Shown: piece after piece, positions 23,229-36,423 of the stretch
Layout of the letters: every line of letters begins with the position of its first letter
How positions within the stretch are numbered: position 1 is the first letter of the stretch
Origin: Tubiluchus corallicola
Lineage: Eukaryota; Priapulida; Priapulimorpha; Priapulimorphida; Tubiluchidae
NCBI GenBank assembly: GCA_030141605.1
Contig: JAQGDQ010000083.1
Location: 124,001-188,000, forward strand
Length of the DNA: 64,000 bases
Reading direction: 5' to 3'
Notes under the pieces: generated by a model
What the model saw: only the letters and a program-made list of their open reading frames with translations
Database searches by the model: none
What the model was told of the DNA's origin: nothing
Position numbers and translations under genes: made by a program

Positions 23229-23400
23229 CTAAAATATCTCTGCCAATTTAGTGCCTCAACTTAGATGCGTAACCTTGGTGATAAATCAGGCTCTCTTTTT
23301 GCCACAACCATCTAAATTAAATAGATTCTGCCCGTTGACACTTGCACTATTGTCAAATTATAAAAAAACGCTAGTTTCATAGCAAGGGCTGCGGCTGTTG
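23229..23400. repeat. Right arm of the large inverted repeat
   Basis: Inverse complement of 22031-22199; it continues outward into a GTT/GTC-rich array to about 23475, mirroring the CAA/CAG array outside the left arm. Confidence 0.85.
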
Positions 23401-23475
23401 TCGTTATTGTTGTTTTATCGTTGTTGTTGTTATTTTTGTTGTTACTACCGTTGCTATTGTTGTTGTTGCAGTTTG

Positions 23476-24411
23476 CAGTTTCCTGCTAAAAATATAGTCA
23501 ACCATTGGGACAATGAGCAACTGAGCTGTATATACTTCTAGGCACGTGTAAGTGAAATAAACTGGGAACCATTAAAGTTTTTGCTCCTCTGTGTGTGGGT
23601 GTGCTGTAGACAATCATAGAAATAAAATTATCATTTTTGTGAAGCTCAGACACTTCTGATGCAGATCTCATTTGAATTCAGAGACGCGACCGTATTTTGC
23701 AAAATTTAAAAAACTAACTGAAGAGTCGATACGTCGCTTAACCAAACGTCGATAAAGCAGTCAGTTGTCAATACTCGTCGGTTGTAGTCACACTGCAAGT
23801 TCCGAAACATCCTAAAGTTATCATCATTGTCGTCGTCGTCGTCATCATCATCACTCTCATAATCAATATGCACTGCCATGTGGCACCGCAACTAACACAA
23901 ACATCAACGCCAACAACACCATCATTGCCACTAACGCCCCATGACCTTATTCAGCCACCATTTTTAATTATGCTGTTTAAATTTTTAACACCAACGGCAG
24001 CTAGAATATCAGCTGCATTCAGTACGATTTACTACACGATGTTCACAATATTATAACGCTTTGTTTCACTCTCCTTTCATCAACCCTACACCTGAAGTTT
24101 AATACTTTCATCTGAACGCACTGATTATTTTAAATTACCACACTTGTGTAAAAGATCACGTTTCTGTGACAGACCTGATTGTATGGTAAAGCGAGCGAGT
24201 CATCGTTTAATCATGACACCTGAGGCATGGCAGTGATTAAAAGAATTGTCAGTAGTAGAACTAAAAATCATAATAAAGGTCATTCTCACAGAAGCACAAT
24301 GGGAAAATAATTATACTGCAAGTCTGTAATTTGAGTGAAAGTCAGATTCAAATGTAAAGATGAATGATCATTGTTATCTACGTATAGTGTTAAATGTTGA
24401 CTTCAAGGTTG
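23476..24411. other. Intergenic, no gene recognised
   Basis: A short GTC/ATC triplet run at 23820-23860 explains the Asp-rich minus-strand frame. The 62-codon + strand frame at 23868-24056 has no domain. Confidence 0.35.
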
Positions 24412-24478
24412 TTGATGTTGTTGTTGCTGCTGTTGTTGTTATTGCTGCTCTTGTTGTTATTGTTGTCGTTATCGTTTG
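24412..24478. repeat. (GTT)n microsatellite
   Basis: Interrupted GTT/GCT triplets. Confidence 0.9.
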
Positions 24479-24834
24479 CACATGCAGCAGCAGTCAACTT
24501 ACCTAAATAATTACTATGGATTTTTTCCTTTTGCCGTTTCTTATCGGTATTTTAGTACTTCAATTTAAACCAAAGGAACTTTTGGTCAAGCAATTCAGCT
24601 AAATGTTCTGGATGAGTGCGTTGGTTTTACCATTATGTTCACACAGTCTTCATTTATAGCCCTATGATTGCTGTTTACTTGGCATAATCTCGCATATAAT
24701 AGTTGTTGCAGATTGGAGATTAATGATCCAACCAAGCTAAGTGACGTTGTAATTGCTGGTATACTACTCGTTATGCTATAAATTATTCACTAAATTGCAC
24801 AGCAAATATTCAGTAAACACTTACTCTCTCCATC

Positions 24835-25109
<275 letters not shown>

Positions 25110-26340
25110 CCATGTATGAACTCCATGTGTAAAAAACTTCTAGTTGCCGACCTGTCATTTCCCTTTGTAATTAATGTTTACAGTTTGTTGCAAACAGCAA
25201 ATTCTCAGATGGTAACCCAGTTGTTATCAATGAAGGCAGCAATAGATAAATTTGATTCTTTTAATTGTCATATTCAGCAACATCCTTATCCAGTTCTTTG
25301 GCTTGATCCTTCTCTTCAACAGTAGCTCTTCAATTTCCAAAACCTTAATTTCAGCCAAGTGAACAATTTCAAATGTCTTTTTCATCTGCTGGCGCAGAAA
25401 AATACCAAAATTTAAACTACAGTACAGTAGAAGCAGGTTCTCTACAAAGATGAAGTTTAACAGCTTGGTACTACAATGCATTGACTTTTGGTTGTGAGAG
25501 TTGCAAGTGTATAGTTTTAAGCCATGGCCGAAAATCTTTTGTACGTCAAATATTTAAATGCCAGAACAATGTTAGCTCATTTTACATCCTGGGCTATAGT
25601 AAAATATTGATAAGGATTTGCTGTCAAATAAAAAAATTAAACTTAATCCTGAACTAAACTAAAGTATCTTGAATTTCCAGCGTATGCGACGGTCATACAG
25701 AGCCGTTTGATTCAGAGAAACTAAGAGCAAAAATTGTTGAGCAGGTGGGATCAAGTACCCCTTAATTAAAGAAGGTAGAAATTGTGTCAGCTGTCGGAAG
25801 GAACGCCTTCGTTTAGTTTGCAGCTAAATGGTGGACACGTAGAGCATTGTCGGTAAGTTTAACAACAGTAACACAATTTTTTCCGGTATTTACTTTTTTG
25901 ACTTCCTGTTTTCAGACTTTTGTATCTTTGGAAAAATTATAATTATATGAATGACCAAAAATTTCTGATATTATCACACAAACGTCTGTACCATCTGTGT
26001 GGTAACTTTCAAGCGATTCCGTGATCAAAGTATCGGCACGTTTTTTGCGCCACCTAACATATTTCATCGCACTGTCCTTCCCGTAATGGCAGGTAGAGGC
26101 GGTCTTAATATGGAAACAGAACCTCATTATAAAAGGAAATCCCCTGGGAAGGAGCTTCAGAGGCGTCGGTTTACTATCAAAGTATTTTGAATTCACGAAG
26201 AGCAACTTTGTGGACTATTTACATCAACACAGTAAATTTTATTTTGTTGGGAACTATATTTTCGATATGGCTGGTCACATGAAACCTCTGATCATTTTAA
26301 CTAATCAGTGAAAGTTATAATTCTGTTTTTGTATTGAACA
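25110..26340. other. Intergenic; weak coding-like stretch on minus strand 25230-25420
   Basis: Minus-strand frames in 25230-25420 read a Glu/Lys-rich, coiled-coil-like series (HLAEIKVLEIEEL, then in another frame TVEEKDQAKELDKDVAEYDN). This could be a frameshifted remnant, but I recognise no family. Frames at 25912-26205 have no known domain. Confidence 0.25.
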
Positions 26341-26556
26341 ATCTGTACCGTCAATTACAACAGTTTTTTGGCAACATGCTACATTTTTTACGTAGTCCGA
26401 TGTACAAATGTGCCAAGCTTCAGTATCATTTGTACTATCTGTACTCAGGGCTATCTGTACCGTCAATTACAACAGTTTTTTGGCAACATGCAACATTTTT
26501 TACGTAGTCCGAAGTATATATGTGCCAAGCTTCAGTATCATTTGTTACGGCTAAGT
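26341..26556. repeat. 112 bp tandem duplication (2 copies)
   Basis: A unit starting ATCTGTACCGTCAATTACAA at 26341 repeats at 26453 with a few substitutions. Both copies include GTGCCAAGCTTCAGTATCAT. Confidence 0.9.
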
Positions 26557-27296
26557 TTACTACAAGTTCAAAGATTCCAGCAAATGGCTTTGGCGCCGTT
26601 ATCCAATACTTCCACTAAAACTGGACACCATTGGGTGACTCCAGGGCTTAGTTAGGTTTTGTTTATTTGAAGAAGAGTTCGTTGTAGTATAACACAAGCT
26701 ATCACACAAGCCGAGAGACGGTCAGTACTAAACGAAACCTTTGGCACCTAATGAGATGACTGCATTAGGCAATCATTAAAAGTGGTCTCGCTCTTTTTCT
26801 AGTTCAGTAATAATTTTAGCAGATGCGTCACTAGAGTTACAAGCTGCATTTGTTCACAAAGTTTGCCAAACGCGCATTATGCATGTTTAAGCAAGTGTTC
26901 CAAACTTGGGCTGTGGTTTAACTATTTATCTATGTACTATGTTTTAAAACACAATACATGTTTCTCAGAAAACCTTGTAACGCATTTTCCTTGTTTGCAA
27001 AAAGCGTTTTATTTGCTTCATTTCTTGCTTTTGTTTTTCATTCAAACCACAATGCAAGCCATTTCTAAACGAGCACACACACTTTCAGTGCACTCCCCTC
27101 ATTTACGCTTGGTGTCAATTGCATTAGAGCCATTAACTTCAGACAAATTAGGTGGAGTCAAATAAACACCAGGATCTATTATAAACATCCTCGCTGTCTT
27201 CATGTTGGTGATGGTAAAGCTGCCTATTTTTAAAGCGTCAACAATCCATGGCGGTATTAATTTTTCTTTTTCTTTTTTCTTCTACTCCTGCTGCAG
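26557..27296. other. Intergenic, no gene recognised
   Basis: A 100-codon + strand open frame (26863-27165) has no domain, signal peptide or splice context I can support. Confidence 0.35.
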
Positions 27297-27308
27297 CCGT
27301 TTTGTTGT

Positions 27309-27340
<32 letters not shown>

Positions 27341-27535
27341 TAGCTGTTGTTGCTATTGCTGTCATCACAATCATTGTCTTTGGTGCTCCTAGTGCAACCA
27401 TGTTGTTGTTGTTGTCGTCGTCATCGTTGTTGCTACTGCTGCTGCTGTTGTTGCCGTTGCTGTTGCCGCTATTGCTTTTGCTGTTGTTGTTGTTGTTGTC
27501 GTCGTTGTTGTTGTTGTTGTTGTGCAACGGTTTAT
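27297..27535. repeat. (TTG/CTG)n trinucleotide array
   Basis: About 240 bp of TTG, CTG and TCG triplets. The Leu-, Cys- and Val-rich open frames on + and Asn/Thr-rich ones on - are by-products. Confidence 0.92.
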
Positions 27536-29260
27536 GTTATTGGTTTTGTTGCTCTTGTCCTTGTAGTTTCCGTTGTCGCTATATTTGTCACCTTCAGTAT
27601 TCTTGTTGATACTGTTACCGCTTTTGTGGTTATCGCCATAGAGGTCGTTGTAAAAACATATACTGTGCACTTATATTGTATCTATAGACTGTATATAACC
27701 ATGCCACTATGGTTTACTGCATAATTAACTGCACAGCAGTTGACAATAACGTATGTAATATTAGTAACGCAATACAATAATTAGGGACTGATGTTCTTCG
27801 GAATATTGCTTTTATTGGCGCTATTTACAAGCCTATTACACAATATAGAGGCGATGACTAATACGACACTATAGGTGAAAGATCTGGTTAGGACAGGAGG
27901 GGTTAAAACAAAGTCAAGGTATTTAAAATTTGTACCTTATAAACTTGGCAAAATAAAAAATTGTATGGAGTTACTGTTATTAATATCGTATTGCCACAGC
28001 TCTGCTGTTAATTACGTAATCAGCTATCATAAGCTGTCTAGGAATAGCACTAGAAGGGGTGTTGATAAAAATTAAATTAAATATGTTGCTACTCAAGAAG
28101 TATTAGAACAGTCAGTTCAAAGAAGACGAGAGTCCAGTGTATAAAAATGAAGATGATACTACTGAGAATATGCTTGAATATGTTACGACAAAGTGAACTA
28201 TGCCACTACAAGAAATTATTTAGTCAAATGATGCAAAAGTGCTAATGGGTTATTTGAACAAATGTACATTGTGGCTATGGACTCAACAAAAAGAAGAGGA
28301 ATGGAAACAAAACTACACGAGAAAGAGTAAAAGAAAGTAAAAAATGTTATCCATCAGAACGCTTAGAAGACGGATGCGCTTTGGAGACGATCATATCTCG
28401 CAGAAGAGATTACGCCCTGTACCCTGAATAGTGTGGACACACCATGGAAACAACGAAACAAAATAAAGAGGAATTCTTAGACGAGAGATTCAGCACGTCC
28501 AACAAAAAATTCATTTATCACGCGAAAAAGTAATTATCGCACAGTTATTATTAATAGAGATTGTATCATATTGTACACAACGAAAGTGACGAATAGAACA
28601 GAATTTAATGTTATGTTGCTGCATCATGTTGTTCTTGCACATGCAGTTAGCTCAAAGCTCTGATGAGATTTAGATCTGTGCAGTTACACACAAACGTGCA
28701 CAGTCAGCAGTAGGCAAGTTTGCCGTCAAAATTCTAAAAAAATGCTTTGCTGTACCGGTAATGCTACATAATGTAGCGTGTGTACGTGATATGACAACAC
28801 GGAACGTAACGTAACGAACGGAATGAAATATAACGTAATTAAATTCAAGTAAATGCAATTTATGTTAATTTTAAACAAATTCCGACTCTATTCTAATTTA
28901 CTGCTAAAGTTTTGGTAATTTAGAAATGACTGAAGATGTCACTTAATATTCTTATGCGGCGTTATAGCCTTAGAGGTGTTTAACGAAATAATTACACGAA
29001 ATAGAGACAGCGTAATCTTCGTTAATTTTTCATACAGTATTTACGAAGACTCTGTAATGATAGCTGTGAAGAACCCAAATGTTATCGGGTATTATAGGTG
29101 CAAGTAACCCAAATTTCCCAAGAGAATAAATGTACATTAAATTTGTATATAAGCTGGACGTAAATGACGATGATTATAGGGAAAACATGAAATAAGTTAA
29201 GAATTCATGAAGTCGACGCATTAACAGTTTGCTTACGAATTATTAGCTTGCGCATTGGTA
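27536..29260. other. Intergenic, no gene recognised
   Basis: AT-rich, 1.7 kb. A minor run of AACGTAACG/GAACG motifs lies near 28800-28830. Nothing else can be supported. Confidence 0.35.
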
Positions 29261-29668
29261 CCGATCTTAACTCTTTCGTAGTAATTTTTAAACTTGTTAA
29301 AGTGTAGAGATAGATTAGGTTACGAGACTTCAATAATTTCTTCTTACAGCATTCAGAATTATAGACTTGGAAAAGTTTCCACATTCGATTACTAAACCGA
29401 TCTTAACTCTTTCGTCGTAATTTTTAAACTTGTTAAAGTGTAGAGATAGATTAGGTTACGAGACTTCAATAATTTCTTCTTACAGCATTCAGAATTATAG
29501 ACTTGGAAAAATTTCCACATTCGATTACTAAACCGATCTTAACTCTTTCGTCGTAATTTTTAAACTTGTTAAAGTGTAGAGATAGATTAGATTACGAGAC
29601 TTCAATAATTTCTTCTTGCAGCATTCAGAATTATAGACTTGGAAAAGTTTCCACATTCGATTACTAAA
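29261..29668. repeat. 136 bp tandem repeat (3 copies)
   Basis: Units start at 29261, 29397 and 29533, each beginning CCGATCTTAACTCTTTCGT and ending TTCGATTACTAAA. Only a few substitutions separate them. Confidence 0.95.
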
Positions 29669-31828
29669 TATAAATCATAAAGATGCAGGTTGCAATGATC
29701 ATATAGACCTCGTTACTAATTACTTAATTACATGTAACTAATTCGTTTTAACTACTTCGTCTGTTAGGCTATCTATTTATTTATCTGTTTGCCTGCCCGC
29801 TTGTCTGTCTGCCTGTCGAAATTATGTTCCGCCCACACGTTTATCTTTACGTCCATATCTACTTAGGTTCGATAGGAGCAGAATTCCGAGGTCGCTTAAT
29901 GCTAACAGATTATTGATGAATAAACAAATAATTATTGAATTTTTCAAACCAATCTATCCGACAGCAAATGTGAAAAAGTCGGATGCAGTCTGGATTCGAA
30001 CCACAGGCCTTTCGGTTGCAAAGAAAAAACAAAATGGCCATTAAGTTTTTTGCACAAACATATAAGCTAAATGAAATTCACAGAAAATTAACATCGAGAA
30101 ACGATTATAACATCCATTCCAGAGTAGTTAGGACTATGACTGGGAGGATCCATTTCTGTTACTTTCACTTCACGCAATAACCGCCACACAAACATTAACT
30201 GATTTGCCTTAATAATTATTATAAAAACATTATTTTTATCAATTCGATTTTGCGGAATCTGAAAAAGTTCCACTAGACCCAAAAAGACTGGCATTTTTAA
30301 AGGAAGCTAATAGAAATGGATTTTTAGATCTAACAACCCTGAAATAGATGTCATAAATGTCTCCCATAGAACTTTACAGAAGCACATTTTCTTCTAGTCT
30401 AGTAAGTCACTGAAGATTTTCCTGCATAGAATTTGTCTGACGGTAAATTAAGTCTTATTTCCTTTTATAAACCATTTTCCAATTGGAAATCTTAATTATA
30501 GTAATCTCTTGCTTTAGTTAGGATTTTACCAGTTAAGGCGGTTAACTGAATGTCATGTTGGCGCAATCTTAATTGCAGTTTGAAGAAATGCTCAGATTTA
30601 CTTAAACATTACCTTAATTAAAGCTTAAGCGAACTTTCCTGAAATATCACAACGTGCAGCAAAATTTACATTTGACTTTTTTACATCGAAATGCAAGGCT
30701 ATTTGGCTTCATCATTAATATCCAACTTTTAGTAGACGTTGATGAACCTGGAGGCTGTTCAGTGGTCAATGGTGGTCTGGTATCTAGATAGTCTAGTGCC
30801 GGGTGAACGTGAAAGTGTACTTTCAGTTCAGGTCATTTTGATTAGTCTCATGGCGCTTACTTTCTTATGTGGGAAACATTTTAATCAATGAGAAATTGAT
30901 TAATGGTAGATGGTAGGAGTTACTATTGAAGGGTAAATACTGGCAATTTCTTATCCAAAGAGTTGATTAGTCTTGCAGTTCCCAACTGGGCCTACTACGG
31001 GCTAATAACCTCGCTATTACAAGAAATGTATTAAGATATAAAGGGGGGGGGTATTTAACGGACCAAACGGAGAAGTTTGCAAGTTGAAAGCACCACGCGT
31101 GAAGACTTATAATTCGGAATAGCCAACGAGGCTGTTATGCCCTTCTCTTTGGCCTCTATATCCACCGACTTCTGGTTTATTTGAACAATTCAGGAGGGTA
31201 CCATTGACTTATTGCAGGCGCATGCGCATGTGCATGATCCACAACTCTGTATCTGCAGGAGTGGTTCTCAACAGGTGGGAGTTTTGAATATTGATCAGCA
31301 AACTAGAATTTTACAAATTGTGCTACAGGACAGCGTACTGTTGAATTTCAAGCGTTAATTTACACGACTTCATTTCAGTTTTTCTATTACTGCTGTATTT
31401 GTAAAAATCTGTTATAAAAACCAATCAAGTAAATCTGCAACGTGCAGAATCAGGTAAGCTTAAAAAGGTGTAAAAGGTGCAACATCCTGACATATTATTA
31501 AAATGTTTCCAGGGGGTAATACGCTAAGAAATTAGACCATTTTGGAAAGACCTAGTAGGAATGATAACAGAACATATGGTGAAAAAGATGTATGGGGCAA
31601 AAAACACTGATCTACGGGGATGGACAAAGTAGTTAGATATCTGCTACGCATGTCACGAGGCCTCGTGCTATGTAAAATACAATAGTACAAGAGTTATCTA
31701 CAACAAACTGTAGGTAACACATAAATTGTTTCTTTGTTTGCCCGATTTGAACAATATTTTCATCCAATACAACCAGAGCATCATAACTTTCTTTGTACAG
31801 CTTATTGCATTTCAGAAGATCCCGTTTT
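29669..31828. other. Intergenic; tRNA-like half near 29985
   Basis: On the minus strand about 29985-30020 reads AACCGAAAGG then GGTTCGAATCC, an exact B-box consensus, but no A box is visible, so it looks like the 3' half of a tRNA-derived repeat. A G run lies at 31042-31050. No gene is recognised. Confidence 0.3.
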
Positions 31829-32050
31829 CGTTCCCTTTTTTCAGTGAATCCAGGAATAAATTGAAAGGAACAACCGACATAAAATTAATGAATTGTTGAA
31901 TTGCTGAAGTGTCAAGCACCAGTTGTCATTCATTATCTAGAAAAAATGGGTAAGGCAATGTATTCTGCATAAGCAGCCATTAATTTTATATCGTTTTATC
32001 TCTTAGAATGTTTCCTTAGATTCACTGAAGAGATGGGAACGAAAAGACGT
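31829..32050. repeat. Imperfect inverted repeat (~35 bp arms)
   Basis: The inverse of ~31829-31862 reads GATTCACTGAAAAAAGGGAA then CGAAAA; 32016-32046 reads GATTCACTGAAGAGATGGGAA then CGAAAA in shorter form. Arms are about 85% identical with a spacer near 150 bp. It could be a small MITE or a hairpin transcript. Confidence 0.55.
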
Positions 32051-32951
32051 TCGGAAATCGTTTCGTAGTCGCGTTTCGTTTCGAAGTAAACGGTGTCACG
32101 AAAATCGTAATGCCCTGTTTGCATACGATTAGAACAACATGCTTTTACTATGTATCAGTATCATTCCAATACAGTTTGCTTGGCTTCTTTATATGCAGTG
32201 CATTAACTTTATGGCGGTTGACTATATAACGCCACATACTGCAGAATAATTTACACTCCATTTACTGATTACATTTGTCCGAGTAAACAAGGTCAACGCA
32301 TTGCACTGTGTTTGATGCCGAAACACTTTCACTGAAACCGATCACAATGCCAATAAAGTAGCGCTTTGCTGAAATGTGTTTCAGTAATGGGGTAATTGAT
32401 ATGGCCGCTTTTGTATGATTTTTCAGTTTACTTCCGTTAGTATTAATTAACCCTCTTTTTATGAAGTTCAGTTACTGCTAGGTGATATCCAGCATGAATG
32501 AATCCAGCGATCAACTGCAGAACTCACCTATTATGTCGATTGTTGGGGACATCTCTTTAGTGCGGACAATCCTCGCTGGACTTTCAGATGGTAGTGTCTT
32601 ACACAAATTCGGAACTTCGGCTAGATATATATTGTCACTCAACGAGTAGCATGGCAGATAAAACGTAAAAGAAAAAGTTTTGGCGGTCGCTCCTCCATTT
32701 CCTGCCCTGGCTCGGCGTTATTTAATTTCGGTCGCTAAGCACACATTAACTTCTCAATTGATCCCTGTCCTAGCTGTTATAGAAATTGTTTTTTTAAGAA
32801 GCCCATCGAGATAATTGTTCCAGTTCGTGAATTTGACATTTGATTTGGGTACTAAAAGTTACTGTGGGAGTAAAGTAAACATTGAGCGGTCAGTCAGGAC
32901 AAGAACAAACGAATTTCAGCCGACACGTGGTTAGGCAAAGACACTATGACG
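32051..32951. other. Intergenic, no gene recognised
   Basis: AT-rich, no open frame or repeat that I can support. Confidence 0.35.
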
Positions 32952-33110
32952 CAGAAACAAAGTGGTCCTTGATGCAGCAATAAAGTGGTCCATGAGGCAG
33001 CAATAAAATGGTCCATGAAGCAGTAAAAAAGTGGCCCATGAGGGAGTAGTAAAATGCCCGAGGAAGCAGAAATAAAGTGGTCGGTGAAGCAGCAATAAAT
33101 GATCAACAAA
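32952..33110. repeat. ~24 bp minisatellite (about 6 copies)
   Basis: Diverged tandem units related to AAAGTGGTCCATGAGGCAGC. The minus-strand open frame over it is a by-product. Confidence 0.85.
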
Positions 33111-33156
33111 AGGTGAAGCAAAAACTTCATGTAAAAAAGTCTTTTTACGCAGAATA

Positions 33157-33257
33157 TGCCTACCTACCTACCTGCCTACCTACCTGCCTGCCTGCCTGCC
33201 TATCTCCCACCTAGCTACCTACCTACCTGCCTGCCTGCCTGCCTACCTACCTACCTA
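33157..33257. repeat. (CTAC/CTGC)n microsatellite
   Basis: About 100 bp of CTAC and CTGC units: the same tetranucleotide family as the array at 18410-19635 in opposite orientation. Confidence 0.92.
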
Positions 33258-34340
33258 TAAATGGCATTTGAGTGGCTATTTTTTTCCTGTTTGTAATAAA
33301 TCTCTTGCTCCAGGTCTTATGTTTTAGTAAGAAGCCACTAGAATATTTTTATCAGTACAATGAAGAAATTTTGCTAAAAACGGTTTCAAATTTTTCCCTT
33401 TAACTTTTCTAATCTTACCAAACGAAAACACAAATCCAACGAATTTTTATGTATAGTAGGATTTGTGAAGGAGGGGTACATGTGCACGTGAATCAACATG
33501 CTCGGTTTGGAATGGTTAGAGGAGGCATTACAGTCCACTGTAAAATCCAATAGTAAATCCTGTTTACAGCATAATTACAGTGCGAAGTAGAAACAGATGG
33601 CATTAAACTTTGCTAAATTGAATCCAGTAGGATGTAATTCGTAGTGCTATTGACAGAAATCAGCTTGAATGAGAGAAGAAATGTTTATTTGAAGCTTTCA
33701 GGACAGGGCTAAGTAAAGCTTGCAAGTTGCAATCAATTAATAAATGCGCTCTGTCAAGGAAAACAGGATTATTTTTCGCAGTCTACCTCACTTTTTGAAG
33801 TGCAGTAAATATATGCTTTAGCACCTATAATTACGCAAAAGTATTTCTGGCAATTAAATAATAGGTTAAAAAGTTAATTAACGACTGGCAAGCCCAGCTA
33901 GTGATGATTTCATGATTGAACATAATTTTCAACAGCACAAACATTCCATGAGCGTGTTGCACATGTTTGCAAAAGCGAAACTTGAAGTACAGTGCAACAT
34001 TCGGTGTAATACACAAAAAACTCGGGAAATTATAAATTTAAAAACGGGAGATACGGCGCCTGTATTTTTTCTGCAACGTGTTCACAGATGCAGACGCTAT
34101 TGGCTTCCGTCCATCTAACTAGCAAATGGCGAAATGCATGTACCAGCGAAGAACTTTCTGTGCTAAGACATTTGCTAGAAACTAATATAAGAAAAACAAC
34201 GTCTCTTGCATTGAGCTAATTTGTTTGTCACCTGTGAAGACTTAGTATGAAAGTCGAGATTTTGAAGAAACAAATAAAAAGCGATCGTTCAAAATGTTTT
34301 TAATGTAATTTCTACCTGCAACGCATGAAATTATAGTAAT
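33258..34340. other. Intergenic, no gene recognised
   Basis: Two opposite short frames (33831-34118) have no domain. Nothing else can be supported. Confidence 0.35.
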
Positions 34341-34473
<133 letters not shown>

Positions 34474-34720
34474 CTTTATTTAAAAAGTCGCCTTTTTGGA
34501 TCAACAATTAACATAAGCTCCAAAGAGCTTTTGGGCCGACTGTAAATAACAATCTACAACTACATAACAGAGATTATTATTACCCCATTACACCATTACG
34601 CCTTACTACTAACTAAACCGTCTGGCACAAACCAATTACATTGAAGCATTGAATTCTTCCATGTATAACTTGTTGTTTTTCCATTTTCAAGGACACCCTT
34701 GTAGCTACTGGTTATATAAC
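34474..34720 (-). mobile_element. Probable LINE 3' end with (ATT)n tail
   Basis: On the minus strand the sequence runs through AAAAAGGCGACTTTTTAAAT and AATAAAG into ATTATT repeats: a poly(A)-like signal followed by a microsatellite tail, as in CR1/L2-type elements. No coding part is identified, so the family is uncertain. Confidence 0.5.
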
Positions 34721-35077
34721 AGATAAATTTCAGTTTGTCAATTTTGTCATCTAATGCTTGCAAATTTGTAACAAGTTTTGACGCGTGCCGTTTACGTTTG
34801 TCTCAGTCAAGATATTGTCCTCTACCGTTTAAATATTCTCCCTCTCCAGTTTATATTGCGATTAAAATATTTCTATATCGTAAATATTTTAGCAAAGTAG
34901 TTCAGTGCAAATTGGATCGCGCAAAAAGTAATGTAATTCGTTTTAGATAATAAAAAGACTGGCAGAGTCAGAAAATTCCTAAGCAAAATAAGAAGATATC
35001 TGTCAATGAAGAAATCGAACATTCTTGATGATAAACATTCTATAAGCTAGAATAAATTCTTGTTTCTTTTCACGCGT

Positions 35078-35235
35078 CAGTCTGTCGGTCGGTCGGTCGG
35101 TCGGTTAGTCGGTCAGTCAGTCAGTCAGCTAGTCAATCAGTCAGCAGCTAGCTAGCCAGTTAATCAGTTAGTCAGTCAGTCAGTCAGTCAGTCAGTCACT
35201 CACTCACTCACTCAGCCAGTCAACCAGTCCGTCAT
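35078..35235. repeat. (AGTC)n microsatellite
   Basis: TCGG then TCAG tetranucleotides, with interruptions. Confidence 0.92.
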
Positions 35236-36160
35236 TCAGTTGTTAACTACGCAGTCGACCAAATAAAGAATGAACAGCCCTCAGCAACACATGTAGTTCC
35301 TAGCTAAAGAAGTCAGTCAGTTTGTCAGTCAGTCATTTACTGGGTTGCCTTATCCATCAAGTCATCTATAATGGGGGACGATTGGCACTTCCGTTTAATC
35401 CAAAACTTGATGTCCGGTGTCGGACGCTGTCACCTAGTGTGCCATCGCCGTAGAATAACAATGACGGTGAAAATACACGGTCATACTTCCGTTTCCGTGT
35501 ATTTCATTTATGGACAAAATTTCCAAAACGAATCATCTTTCATTCCACAGTTCTTCGCAAGGCAAATTTGGTTACAAATTTGTGACTAGAAAAAGCATTC
35601 GTGTGGCTCAATCAATGGAGACGGTGTGTATTCTGAATGTGAATTGTTTTAATGAGCGATTGACTGAAACCACTTATTGGTAAAGAGTTTACCAACATGA
35701 TGAATAGAGGTGATCGTGTAGAGTTCGCCAGTGAATATAAATGTTGCAGATGTGATAGTTATTACAACGAAATGTAAATGTGAACCTGAATTCCAGTCGT
35801 ACAGTAATCAGCACTCTGTGCTTTCCGCTGTAAGCTTGGGGTGAATTCAGTTCGAACGAGTTTTTTAATTCAAATTCTATTCGAACTTAAAATTTTGGAT
35901 TTGAGTAATTCAGCACTTTACTACAAAAGTTCCTTAAGATTAAACCGTTTCAAACGTTATGCAAACTCCATTATTTAGCTGCTATTTCAGTGCACGATTT
36001 TTACCCAAATTGTTAGTATTTTTTTGCTTTGGTACAAAATTAAGCAATATGCGTGATCTTTGCGAGACTATTTTTTCGAGTTCGATTTGGATTTGAAATT
36101 TTGAAACTCGGTTTGAGCGATTTCGAAAGTCAAAAATTTGATTCGATTCGAATTCGCACT
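35236..36160. other. Intergenic, no gene recognised
   Basis: The 72-codon frame at 35371-35589 has no domain. The region 35840-36150 is rich in TTCGAA-type motifs with no clear structure. Confidence 0.3.
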
Positions 36161-36168
36161 TGGGCTAA

Positions 36169-36241
36169 AGTTTACAATTCCCCACACACAATGTTAGGTC
36201 TAGGGTTACAGTACTTAAAATTTCGTGGGGAATTGTAAACT
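36169..36241. repeat. Perfect 17 bp inverted repeat (hairpin)
   Basis: AGTTTACAATTCCCCAC (36169-36185) and its exact inverse complement (36225-36241) are separated by 39 nt. It could be a cruciform or transcript hairpin. Confidence 0.8.
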
Positions 36242-36423
36242 CCTTCTTTGCTTTCTGATAGAGAATGCTCACCCCCTACTATAAGCTGACGCTACTATAC
36301 ATACGTTTCAAAATTTTAGTAAGAAAATTGTTGTGCAACCACACGGAAACACCAAATAACAGTACTCTCACGAGTGAGCAGTCTGACCATAATCACCATT
36401 GTTTTTGATGTATTTAGTTCTCT

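Noticed and set aside
25230-25420. Coiled-coil-like peptide pieces in shifted minus-strand frames
   Set aside because: No family recognised and the frame changes are needed to make it look coding; kept only as a note.
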